The notes under the pieces are model-generated. The model worked only from the letters and a program-made list of their open reading frames with translations. It was not told the origin of the DNA and made no database searches. Positions 1 to 7,267 of a stretch of DNA of 41,635 nucleotides are shown in pieces; positions within the stretch are counted from its first letter, which is position 1; each line of letters opens with the position of its first letter. Location of the stretch: contig DATKKX010000092.1 in assembly GCA_035542775.1 (NCBI GenBank), positions 1 to 41,635 on the forward strand, in the 5' to 3' direction. Made by a program: the position numbers and the translations under genes. Origin of the DNA: DATKKX01 sp035542775. Its GTDB lineage: Bacteria; Planctomycetota; Phycisphaerae; UBA1845; UTPLA1.

Positions 1-2184
1 GGAACGGTACAGATTGCCGGTGCCCTGATACTCGCAGAAGACGATGTCCGGGCTGGCCTGATTCACCGCGGTGAAGCCGCCGTCGCCGCCGAAGACCTGC
101 GTCCAGTTGTCGGACCCGGTGCGGCGGTTTGTGCCGTTGTCCTGCGTGCCGCCGAAGAGCGTGTCCGTCTGCGTGGGGTGCAAGGAGAGCCCGGCATAAA
201 ACTGGAAGATGCCCAGCCCGTCGTTCAGCGCGGTCCAGGCGTCCCCCAGGTTCGTCGAGCGATGGACGCCGCCGTCGTCGCCAGCCAGGAGTCGGCCCGC
301 TGCGTCCCAGAAGAGAGCGTGCTGATCCACGTGCGGCGGTGTGATGTCGGTCCAGGTCGAGCCGGCGTTCGTCGAGCGGAGCATGTTCATCCCGCCGACG
401 ATGACCACGTTGGGGTTGCTGGGCTGGACAGTGACCACATTAAGGTACCAGCCGTAGGTGGCCATGTAGTTGATGGGGGAAACGGCGGTCCATGTCGTGC
501 CGCCGTTGTCCGTCCGGTACACGCCGCGCAGGTCCGCCGAGTCGCCCGTCGAGGTGGCAGCCCCGGCGATGGCGGCGAAGACACGTTGCGGCATCGAGGG
601 CGCAATGGCGATGGAGATCCGCCCGAGGTCGGTCGTCGGGAAGCCGCCGGCCAGCTTGGTCCACGACTGCCCAGCGTTGGTACTCTTGTAGATGCCGTTG
701 GTGATGTCGCCAAAGATGTGGCCGATGGCGGCGTAGACAATTTGTGAGCTGCCAGGCTGCATGGCCAAGTCGGTGGCCGCCATACTGGGCAGTCCGTTCG
801 TGAGCCGCGCCCAGGTCACGCCGCCATCCAGCGACTTGTACACGCCGACCGGATCGTTGGCTTGCGGGTGGCCTTTCGCCGCCCCCCGCGGCGGGATGAA
901 CCCACCGGCCGGCGTCACAGCGGCATACACCGCCTGCGGGTTCGACGGGTCGACCAGGATTCGCGAGATGCACCGGCCGGCAAAGGTTGACTCTGCCAGT
1001 GCCGTCCATGTGTCCCCGCCATCGGTGCTTTTCAGAATGCCCAGGCCGAAGCGGCAGTGGTACGCGAAGTTCGCCTCGCCCGTGCCCACGTAAATGACGT
1101 TCTCGTTCGTGGGGTCGAGGGCCAGGGCGCCCATCGCGGTAGTCGGCATGTCGTCGGTGAGCGGGGTCCACGACGCCCCGCCGTCGGTCGTTCGCCAGAC
1201 GCCGCCGTCCGCCCCACCGACGTAGTACTTGTTGGAGTTGCTCGGGCTGCACACTATAACCGAGACGCGACCGGCGTATTCGCTGTCGCTGACCGTCGGT
1301 GCCGGGCCCCATTGTTCCCACGCCGGACCGATCGCGGTACTGTTCCGGCTCTTGGGCCGGAACCCTCCAGCAGTCCCGCCCTTGTTCGCGGCTGGCGTCC
1401 TCGACCGGCCTCTGTCCAGGCCCGCCTGCATGGCGCCAGCTTCCTCCACGACGAACATCATGGTGGCCACGAACCTGTCGCTCTTGCCTTGGTCGCCCGC
1501 CTCGGGCCGATACTCGATGGCGACCATCCAAAGGCCCGGCGTGGTGACCGGTACGTTGACTGCAGCCGAGTCGTTCGTAATGAAAGTTAGCGTCGTTGAC
1601 GGTCCCCCACCAGCGGGCTCGACCTTGGCGGCGACTGTCGCACCCTTCAAGTCCGCCCCGTCGAACTTGACGCGAACCGGCAAGTCCGCCCCGATCAGCA
1701 GGCAGAGCGGATCCACCATCGGGCACAGCTCGAGACGTTGGGCGAACCGAGCGATGGTGGAGGCAGACGGCCTCATAACCGGCGCAGCGGTTGGATCTCC
1801 TGATTCTGCGCGCAGAAACAGCTTCTCATATCGAAACGTCCGCTCGCCAGCCGCCACGGAAGACGGCTCGATCGCCGTCGCGACGATGCAAGCGCCGGTC
1901 CGACGGGGCGTCCACCGCCAAGCCAACGGTCCACCCTTCTCACCGGTCTGGGGCTCGATCAGTTCCTGTGCCCCGTAACTGCGGACGACCATCCGGATAT
2001 CACGCGGGGCAATGGGCTCCGCCAGTCTCGGGGGCAGCTTCAACTCAACCGGCTGACCGACCCGAGCAAACAAGGACGGCGGTTGGAAAACAGGCGTGAT
2101 CTCCTCTGCTCCGGCGAGAGCTGGTCTTCCCCCGAGGAGAAGGGGCGTCACGGCGGCGAACAGAACCGGACGAAGCGGTTTCAT
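1..2184 (-). CDS. Secreted BNR/Asp-box repeat protein (sortilin-like beta-propeller), C-terminus cut by window edge
   Basis: The frame stays open from an ATG at 2184 to the window edge, giving 728 residues without a stop. An AGGAGG ribosome binding site lies just upstream (about 2192-2197). The protein starts with a signal peptide (MKPLRPVLFAAVTPLLLGG, then PALAGA). Residues about 150-240 look like a beta-sandwich of the DUF4198/carboxypeptidase-regulatory kind. From about residue 270 onward there are at least six Asp-box repeats of the form S/T-x-D/N-x-G-x-T/S-W (TTDGGASW, STDGGDTW, SLDGGVTW, STNAGQSW, RTDNGGTTW, STNAGSTW), alternating with DPTNENVIYVGTG-type strands. This is the WD40/YVTN/BNR or Vps10-like propeller fold. 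Such proteins are exported and often carry C-terminal sorting or dockerin-like tails, but that end is not visible here. No catalytic residues can be assigned, so a glycosidase function is not claimed. Confidence 0.85.
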   Translation of the reverse strand, partial: MKPLRPVLFAAVTPLLLGGRPALAGAEEITPVFQPPSLFARVGQPVELKLPPRLAEPIAPRDIRMVVRSYGAQELIEPQTGEKGGPLAWRWTPRRTGACIVATAIEPSSVAAGERTFRYEKLFLRAESGDPTAAPVMRPSASTIARFAQRLELCPMVDPLCLLIGADLPVRVKFDGADLKGATVAAKVEPAGGGPSTTLTFITNDSAAVNVPVTTPGLWMVAIEYRPEAGDQGKSDRFVATMMFVVEEAGAMQAGLDRGRSRTPAANKGGTAGGFRPKSRNSTAIGPAWEQWGPAPTVSDSEYAGRVSVIVCSPSNSNKYYVGGADGGVWRTTDGGASWTPLTDDMPTTAMGALALDPTNENVIYVGTGEANFAYHCRFGLGILKSTDGGDTWTALAESTFAGRCISRILVDPSNPQAVYAAVTPAGGFIPPRGAAKGHPQANDPVGVYKSLDGGVTWARLTNGLPSMAATDLAMQPGSSQIVYAAIGHIFGDITNGIYKSTNAGQSWTKLAGGFPTTDLGRISIAIAPSMPQRVFAAIAGAATSTGDSADLRGVYRTDNGGTTWTAVSPINYMATYGWYLNVVTVQPSNPNVVIVGGMNMLRSTNAGSTWTDITPPHVDQHALFWDAAGRLLAGDDGGVHRSTNLGDAWTALNDGLGIFQFYAGLSLHPTQTDTLFGGTQDNGTNRRTGSDNWTQVFGGDGGFTAVNQASPDIVFCEYQGTGNLYRS

Positions 2185-2573
2185 GCGAGAGCCTCCTGGG
2201 CGAACAGCGCCAAGCAGCGGTGATCATGCGGCTGCGGGATAGTATACCAGGTATCGTCCGCGGTATTCTACGGTCCTGTGGGTCACGCAGATGTCAGACA
2301 CCGCCATGATCAAACGCTTTGATGTGCAGCTTCGGTGGGGGAACGGTTGGAGATGAGGCGATTGGGGCATCGTCCATCCGCCGTTTTCAAATTGAGCGGC
2401 GGCCGCGAGAATTGAGCATCGCGGTGCCCGCGTGATCCGCTGGTCTTCCGTGCTCAGGTTGTGCGATCCTGAGAACAAGGCCGGACAGATTGCCGAGTCG
2501 AACGTCAGGCAGAAGACGCATAAAGCCGCGATCGCACCGCTTCTTTCATTCCCGACAGGCATCCGCTGTTTGA
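2185..2573. other. Intergenic region without a convincing gene
   Basis: These 389 bases lie between the stop of the large repeat protein and the start of the BNR-repeat gene, both on the minus strand. A 128-codon frame on the minus strand (2224-2610) overlaps the end of the upstream gene. It shows no signal peptide, domain or ribosome binding site, so it is not called. Apart from the -10-like element near 2245, no hairpin with a T-run or other structure was seen. Confidence 0.5.
2241..2249 (-). promoter_or_regulatory. Possible extended -10 promoter of the BNR-repeat gene
   Basis: On the minus strand the sequence reads TGGTATACT, an extended -10 element (TGn followed by TATACT). It would start transcription near 2234, about 50 bases before the ATG at 2184. 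No good -35 hexamer is visible at 16-18 bases. This is motif resemblance only. Confidence 0.3.
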
Positions 2574-5500
2574 CTACCCGCCGAGATATGGTCCGGATGT
2601 GCCGGAGCAAACCGTCGTGTTCAGCAACTCACCCACGAAGGCGTTGATGTCGCCAAGCTCGGCGGTGTTGCTGCAGTTGAAGTCGCCGCACGGGCAGACC
2701 ACGTCGGTCCCGGAAGATCCGCTCAATATGCACTCCACGAAGCCCTGGATGTCCAAGCCATTTACCACGCCATCGCCGTTCAGGTCACCTGGGCAGGTCG
2801 GGCACGGCTCCGGTGCACTCGTCATCAGAGCGAACGCCATATTCACGGGTGGGAATGGCGGCATCGTGTCGCAAAGCCAAGGCTGCTTCGCCCACTCGCC
2901 ATAATCCCAGCACTCACCCGGATACGGCTGGAAGCTGACGATTTTTCCGACACAGGCCTCTTCCATCGGTAGGCATGGCGCAACAGGGCCGGGGCTGGTG
3001 TGCCAACCCCAGAAGTGCCCGTCTGGGTCGTTCGGCGAAGGCAGATGTCCGGTAAGAACTCGCTCCTCGTAAGTGCACTGCCCAGGCAGCCAGGACAGGC
3101 CGACCACGGCCTGAATGTTCAGCCAGTACTTGAGGGCGGCCGACTCCAGGAACACGCCAGGCCGCGCGGGATCGGGCGGCCATACAGCAGGCCGGGGATC
3201 CAGTTGCGAACAAATCAGGCAGCAGTTCGAGAGATCGACATCGTACCTGTACAGGGCATGACCGACGCAATCCACCATGTCGATCGGCTGGATGCTCACG
3301 GCGGCGACAGGTGCAAAGTAGACGCCCAGCACCGTCGGATGCGGGTCACCCGCGAGGAGGTCCGGCGGACATGCCGGATCCGATACCAGATCGGCATGAT
3401 GGAAGCTGATAAACCAGCCATCGAGCACGTACGGCTCGACCGGAAGATGCTCAGGCGTGTATAAGTCATCCAAGTAGCTACCCCACCAACGGATGGCCTC
3501 AACGGGACGGCCGTCGGAGATGAAATCGTCGGCCAAGACCCTGTTGGGCAACGGGTCAGGCGCCGAAGCCGGTAACGCAGTTACTTGAAACGCCAGATCG
3601 CTGTAACGCTCCGGGTTGGCAAGCCAGACAATCGACTGCCACGGACCGCTGTCCGTACTCGACGCCGCCGGGGCATGACTCAGCGGCGGGGCGACGTCTC
3701 GCCGAGCTTCCTGCCACCGCCACATCGGCGGACTGAAGGGGTTACTGGCGACGGCAATTGCGTCAAACCAGAAGTAGGAAGACTGCTTCCGGAACGGGAC
3801 GGGGAGGTTGAATCTGTAGCGGTATATCTTGCTGCCCTCGATGTTCACCAAGCCCGTGTTCTCTTCGATGAGGGTCGCGAAGGGCACGTTCAATCCCCAA
3901 GCCTCATTCTGCACGGGCAAGCACCACGGGCTGCCGCCGCCGCAGTAGTGGATGCTCAAGTGGAAATGGTCGATCCCCTCCCCGCGCATCTCTTGTCCGG
4001 CATCATCCAGTTCATAGTTACCCCACCAATGCAGATCGGTCACTGGCCGCGGCTGCTGGTCCGGCCAGTCGTCTGCCAGCTTCACCGACCCATATGCCTT
4101 GCTGTCGGTCCAATCATGGGCGTACAGGCCGGGCAGTGACGGATTGGGCCGCTGCTCCCACAACAAAGACTGCTCGGGCTGCATCCACCACAAATCAGAA
4201 GCGGCGTCAAAGCCCTGGAAAGCGCCTTGCGGCTCCTGCAACCACTTGGGTTGCACGACTCGTACCGGCACATGAACGAGGTAACCCGATCCGTTCGGCT
4301 CGCCGGCGTGATTGCCGGACTGATCCACGATCCGAGCGTGGGGATCAGCGCTGCCGTCGGTCGTCGTCGTCCAGTCGCCCCAGACGTTCCCGTTCGGATT
4401 GTCGAAACCGCACACAAACGAAACCGACATCGGGTCGGCGCAGCCCGGGCTCCACCACGAAGCCCACCACTCAGCGGCGGCAACCTGGTGGACGGCAAAC
4501 ACCCAGTTGGGCGGCATGACGACGTTTGTGTAGCTCGCCGGGTTCGGGTCAAAGACACGAACATGGAAGTCGCAACGCCCGGTCTGATAGTCCGGCGTTA
4601 TCTGGTACCAATAGCGCGGCGGATGGGAAGGCGGTTGCGGTTCACAGACCACCAAGTCAACCGTCTGCTGCGGTTGCGTCGTCAACACAAAGGCGAGATC
4701 CCATGAAAAACCCGCCGGGTACTCGACGGGCGAGCCGCTCACGAAGCTGTCGCCAATCACGGGAGCCGTCGGAACCTGAACAACCACGGCGTCGTCCGGG
4801 GCGGGCGAATCAGGATTTCGCGGCCTCGTCTTCCACCCCCACGGGTAGTCCACCTGCCCGTCACCGTAGATTGCGGCGATGCTGAGCCAGTAGATGTGCT
4901 GGCCCGGATCCTGCCAGAACCACTCTTCGGGATTCAGATTGCAGTCAAACCTGAAGGTCGCCTCCGGTGTGGGCGGCAACCCGCCAGCCACAACCCGCGG
5001 GTCGAAATCCCAGCCCACGAACTGTGGCGCATACATGTAACATTGCTTCTCCCAGATCATCGTGCCGGGGTGGCTGAAACCGGCAGGATCGTCCGGATCG
5101 GCCGGTACGTCCGTCCAGATGCCAATGTGGAATGCCTCCGGCATTACGGTGGGCAGCGTCTGGTGATACCAGCCGAGAAATGAACCCCACCAATGAATGT
5201 CCGTCACCGGATCGGTGCTCTGGCACACCCAGTCGTCAGCAGTCAGTTGATAGGGAGGCGGGCTGCCCTGCCCATATCTGGACAACTGGTCCCAACCGTT
5301 GAAAGCGTCGGCGGGAGTATACGGCTCCGGCGGCTGCGACCACTTGATGTACGGCTCACCGAAGAATACCGACGTGACGTCGAACGCCAGATCGCTGTAA
5401 GTGAGGTTGGGCCAGTTGATAGACTGCCACGGGGACACTTCAGGGTACGTCGTCCAGGCCCCCGAGCACAAGATCGGCGGGACGGCCCGACGCGCCTCTT

Positions 5501-6077
5501 GCCATCGCCACATCGGCGGGTCCACGGGATTATCCGCATAGGCCGTCACGTCCAGCCAGTGGATGATTCCTTCCGTCTGCGCAAACGGCGGCGTCAACAG
5601 GAACTCATAGCGGTATATGGGACTGCCCTCGATGTTCACCTCTCCCGTGTCCTGTTCGGTTATCATGCCGAACGGCACGAGCGCGCTCCACAGCTCATCT
5701 CCTGGCAAGCACCAGGGATCACCCGGGATATTGGCGTGGATGCCAAGGCGAAAGTTGCTGATGCCGGATCCTCGAATCTCGTTGCCGCCCCCATCGAGCT
5801 GGTAGTTGCCGTACCAGTACACATCGGCAACGTCGCCGCCTTGGCACTGCCACTGATCCGCCAGCACAATGCCGTGATCACCTCCGGCAGCGTCTTGCCA
5901 GTCGTGGGCAGTCAAGCCCGGCCAATTCGGATCGGGTGGTTGCTGCCATTTCTCCGCAAGCAGGGCACTTCTGGCAGTCAGCTCAAAGGCCACGTCCGCC
6001 GATCGGCCATCGGGGAAAACCAGCGGCCAGCCGGACTCATAAGACATTCCCAGAAGAGGCATGTGCGGGAGCCACAC
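2574..6077 (-). CDS. Repeat-domain protein with C-terminal dockerin-like domain (long open segment of a broken gene)
   Basis: This 1167-codon stretch is the longest intact part of the broken frame. The first available start is GTG at 6077; an ATG follows at 6062. Neither is followed by a signal peptide, which supports its being the downstream part of a larger protein. Two module types alternate. Type B (about residues 40-240 and 640-830) carries ADDW, HWWGNY/YWYGNY, VNIEGS-IYRY and PPMWRWQEARR. Type A (about 245-440 and 850-1050) carries WWGS, WTDVPADPDDP, SFSHPG-like and YWLSI-A-YG. The modules resemble a planctomycete repeat domain that I believe is called DUF7901; that name is from memory. 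Residues about 1090-1160 form a dockerin-like pair of calcium loops (CPGDLNGDGVVNGLDIQGFV and GDFNCSNTAELGDINAFV). The function is unknown, probably cell-surface or extracellular. The DNA near 5400 and 3600, and near 5200 and 3480, is visibly duplicated. Confidence 0.75.
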   Translation of the reverse strand: MWLPHMPLLGMSYESGWPLVFPDGRSADVAFELTARSALLAEKWQQPPDPNWPGLTAHDWQDAAGGDHGIVLADQWQCQGGDVADVYWYGNYQLDGGGNEIRGSGISNFRLGIHANIPGDPWCLPGDELWSALVPFGMITEQDTGEVNIEGSPIYRYEFLLTPPFAQTEGIIHWLDVTAYADNPVDPPMWRWQEARRAVPPILCSGAWTTYPEVSPWQSINWPNLTYSDLAFDVTSVFFGEPYIKWSQPPEPYTPADAFNGWDQLSRYGQGSPPPYQLTADDWVCQSTDPVTDIHWWGSFLGWYHQTLPTVMPEAFHIGIWTDVPADPDDPAGFSHPGTMIWEKQCYMYAPQFVGWDFDPRVVAGGLPPTPEATFRFDCNLNPEEWFWQDPGQHIYWLSIAAIYGDGQVDYPWGWKTRPRNPDSPAPDDAVVVQVPTAPVIGDSFVSGSPVEYPAGFSWDLAFVLTTQPQQTVDLVVCEPQPPSHPPRYWYQITPDYQTGRCDFHVRVFDPNPASYTNVVMPPNWVFAVHQVAAAEWWASWWSPGCADPMSVSFVCGFDNPNGNVWGDWTTTTDGSADPHARIVDQSGNHAGEPNGSGYLVHVPVRVVQPKWLQEPQGAFQGFDAASDLWWMQPEQSLLWEQRPNPSLPGLYAHDWTDSKAYGSVKLADDWPDQQPRPVTDLHWWGNYELDDAGQEMRGEGIDHFHLSIHYCGGGSPWCLPVQNEAWGLNVPFATLIEENTGLVNIEGSKIYRYRFNLPVPFRKQSSYFWFDAIAVASNPFSPPMWRWQEARRDVAPPLSHAPAASSTDSGPWQSIVWLANPERYSDLAFQVTALPASAPDPLPNRVLADDFISDGRPVEAIRWWGSYLDDLYTPEHLPVEPYVLDGWFISFHHADLVSDPACPPDLLAGDPHPTVLGVYFAPVAAVSIQPIDMVDCVGHALYRYDVDLSNCCLICSQLDPRPAVWPPDPARPGVFLESAALKYWLNIQAVVGLSWLPGQCTYEERVLTGHLPSPNDPDGHFWGWHTSPGPVAPCLPMEEACVGKIVSFQPYPGECWDYGEWAKQPWLCDTMPPFPPVNMAFALMTSAPEPCPTCPGDLNGDGVVNGLDIQGFVECILSGSSGTDVVCPCGDFNCSNTAELGDINAFVGELLNTTVCSGTSGPYLGG

Positions 6078-6158
6078 TACGACTGCATCGTCGGGAGCTG
6101 AAGACTGGGTGTCGCGCGGCCGGGTTGTCCAACCCTACGGGTGGACGGTAGGCGGCTC

Positions 6159-6719
6159 TCACCCGTAACAGGCGGTGATGCTGATCCAGTAAACGGTCGT
6201 CTCGCTGGTCGGCTCCGGGAAGAACCACTCCGACCTGTCCAGCTCCGAGTCAAACACGAAGTAAGCTTCGTACTCGCTCGTGTGCGGATCGAACTCCCAC
6301 TGCTGGAACTGGCAAGTGTACGCGTATGTTGAGGCCTGGATCTCGTGGATGGCGCTTCCCGGATGGCTGAAGGAATCCGGGTTTTCAGGATCGGCCGGCA
6401 CGTCCGTCCAGAATAAGATGTGAAAGTGGATCGGCATCTCCGGATGCGGCAGCGGGGCCGCTTGTTTCCAGCGGTAGAACGAACCCCACCATCGGACGTG
6501 TGTGATGGGATCACTGTTCGTGCACATCCAATCATCCGCCACGGTCTGGCCGGACTCCCAGCAGATCGATCCCTCGTCCCACCCGTAGTAGCAGGGTGGA
6601 GTGGCCGGCTGCGGCGGCTGCGACCACTTCGGCACTTGTAGAACGCACGTCCACTGACCGTCGAAGAACACGCACCGACCTTCAGGATCCCATTGGTACC
6701 AATCCCACCCACCCTGCAC
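6159..6719 (-). CDS. First type-A repeat module fragment of the broken dockerin gene
   Basis: The segment is open from 6788 to a TGA at 6161-6159. The only start codon available is a GTG at 6719, with no convincing ribosome binding site. Its 186 residues form one type-A module: KWSQPPQP, ADDWMCTNSDPITHVRWWGS, FWTDVPADPENPDSFSHPGS, FVFDSELDRSEWFF, VYWISITACYG. They align end to end with the modules of the downstream open segment in the same frame. The codons upstream of the GTG (TGC GCA CAG CAC, reading backwards) continue a cysteine-rich stretch (QSACDEQYAGEEACHQACVQ) up to the TGA at 6791. The fragment is probably not an independent gene. Confidence 0.5.
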   Translation of the reverse strand: MQGGWDWYQWDPEGRCVFFDGQWTCVLQVPKWSQPPQPATPPCYYGWDEGSICWESGQTVADDWMCTNSDPITHVRWWGSFYRWKQAAPLPHPEMPIHFHILFWTDVPADPENPDSFSHPGSAIHEIQASTYAYTCQFQQWEFDPHTSEYEAYFVFDSELDRSEWFFPEPTSETTVYWISITACYG

Positions 6720-6788
6720 GCATGCCTGGTGGCACGCCTCTTCGCCGGCATACTGCTCGTCGCAGGCAGACTGCCCGCTGAGTCTGTG

Positions 6789-6953
6789 TCAGGCGCAGCA
6801 CGAACCGTATGCCCGCTCTCCGGAAAGCAGCGTCACGCCCGCCGCAACCAATAGCAGCAAAAGGGTCCGCTGGAGGGTGGCTCCTCCGTACCCCCCAGCG
6901 TCAATTTCCGCAATTACAGGCATAGTCATGATTCGTCTCGGTTGTCGAGACAT
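6789..6953 (-). CDS. Signal-peptide leader fragment of the broken dockerin gene
   Basis: This is a 54-codon open frame with an ATG at 6953 preceded by GGAGG at a seven-base spacing. It encodes an N-terminal basic stretch (MSRQPRRIMTM) and, near its end, a strong hydrophobic core (TLQRTLLLLLVAAGVTLLSG) with a likely cleavage region (ERAYGSCCA). It then meets TGA at 6791-6789. The next module lies in the same frame after that stop. The good translation start and export signal mark this as the true 5' end of the large secreted gene downstream, cut off by the first nonsense codon. It could alternatively be a tiny secreted peptide, which seems less likely. Confidence 0.5.
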   Translation of the reverse strand: MSRQPRRIMTMPVIAEIDAGGYGGATLQRTLLLLLVAAGVTLLSGERAYGSCCA

Positions 6954-7089
6954 GTCTGCACCTCCGGTGGGCCGGTTGGCCCAGTTGAGAAACGGGACCA
7001 ACTGCCCACTGGACGGCACTGATGCCGTCATTCAATTGGGTCTTTTTCCGAGTCTCTCCGATTCGAGATCGTATCCCTCCTTTGCTTGT

Positions 7090-7251
7090 CTATGGACACT
7101 CATCTCCGGCAAGCAGGTCGTTCACGAACGAGGGGATGTCCTGCACGTCTAGACGGCTGTCGGCGTACAAGTCCGCGCAGGCGCAGTTGGCGCCGCCTTC
7201 TCTGCCTTCCAGTCTATGGCGATGTTGAGCGGCGTTCACCGGCCGCGTCGT
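7090..7251 (-). pseudogene. Orphan dockerin-like C-terminal tail (gene remnant)
   Basis: Between two dockerin-protein genes, a minus-strand frame bounded by TAA at 7254-7252 and TAG at 7092-7090 translates to 53 residues with no start codon. Its last part reads ANCACADLYADSRLDVQDIP followed by SFVNDLLAGDECP. This matches the pattern of planctomycete dockerin-like tails, of the type GDLNGDGxVDxxDIxxFVxxLL. It lies in a different frame from the intact gene upstream, which has its own dockerin. The simplest reading is the decayed 3' end of a lost secreted-protein gene. The upstream part is too degraded for me to recognise. Confidence 0.55.
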
Positions 7252-7267
7252 TTATCGCCGAGATCCC

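Larger units (their letters stand above)
2574..6953 (-). pseudogene. Large secreted repeat-plus-dockerin gene interrupted by three in-frame stops
   Basis: One minus-strand frame runs from an ATG at 6953 (GGAGG ribosome binding site seven bases upstream) to a TAG at 2576-2574. It contains, in order: a hydrophobic export signal (LLLLLVAAGVTLLSG); TGA at 6791-6789; a repeat module; TGA at 6161-6159; TAG at 6137-6135; four more repeat modules; and a dockerin-like tail. The homology does not stop at the second and third stops. The residues after them (GWTTRPRDTQSSAPDDAVVV) match an intact internal copy (GWKTRPRNPDSPAPDDAVVV), where the TAG position is Trp. A nonsense-mutated or mis-sequenced single gene is therefore the best reading. 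Stop recoding is less likely because TGA and TAG both end neighbouring genes. The open segments are listed separately. Confidence 0.7.

Noticed and set aside
2224..2610. 128-codon minus-strand frame in the intergenic region
   Set aside because: Overlaps the end of the upstream gene, has no ribosome binding site or recognisable feature.
6789..6791. TGA as selenocysteine in the broken dockerin gene
   Set aside because: It follows a cysteine pair, but a second TGA and a TAG also break the same frame and I saw no SECIS-like hairpin after it; nonsense mutation or error explains all three.
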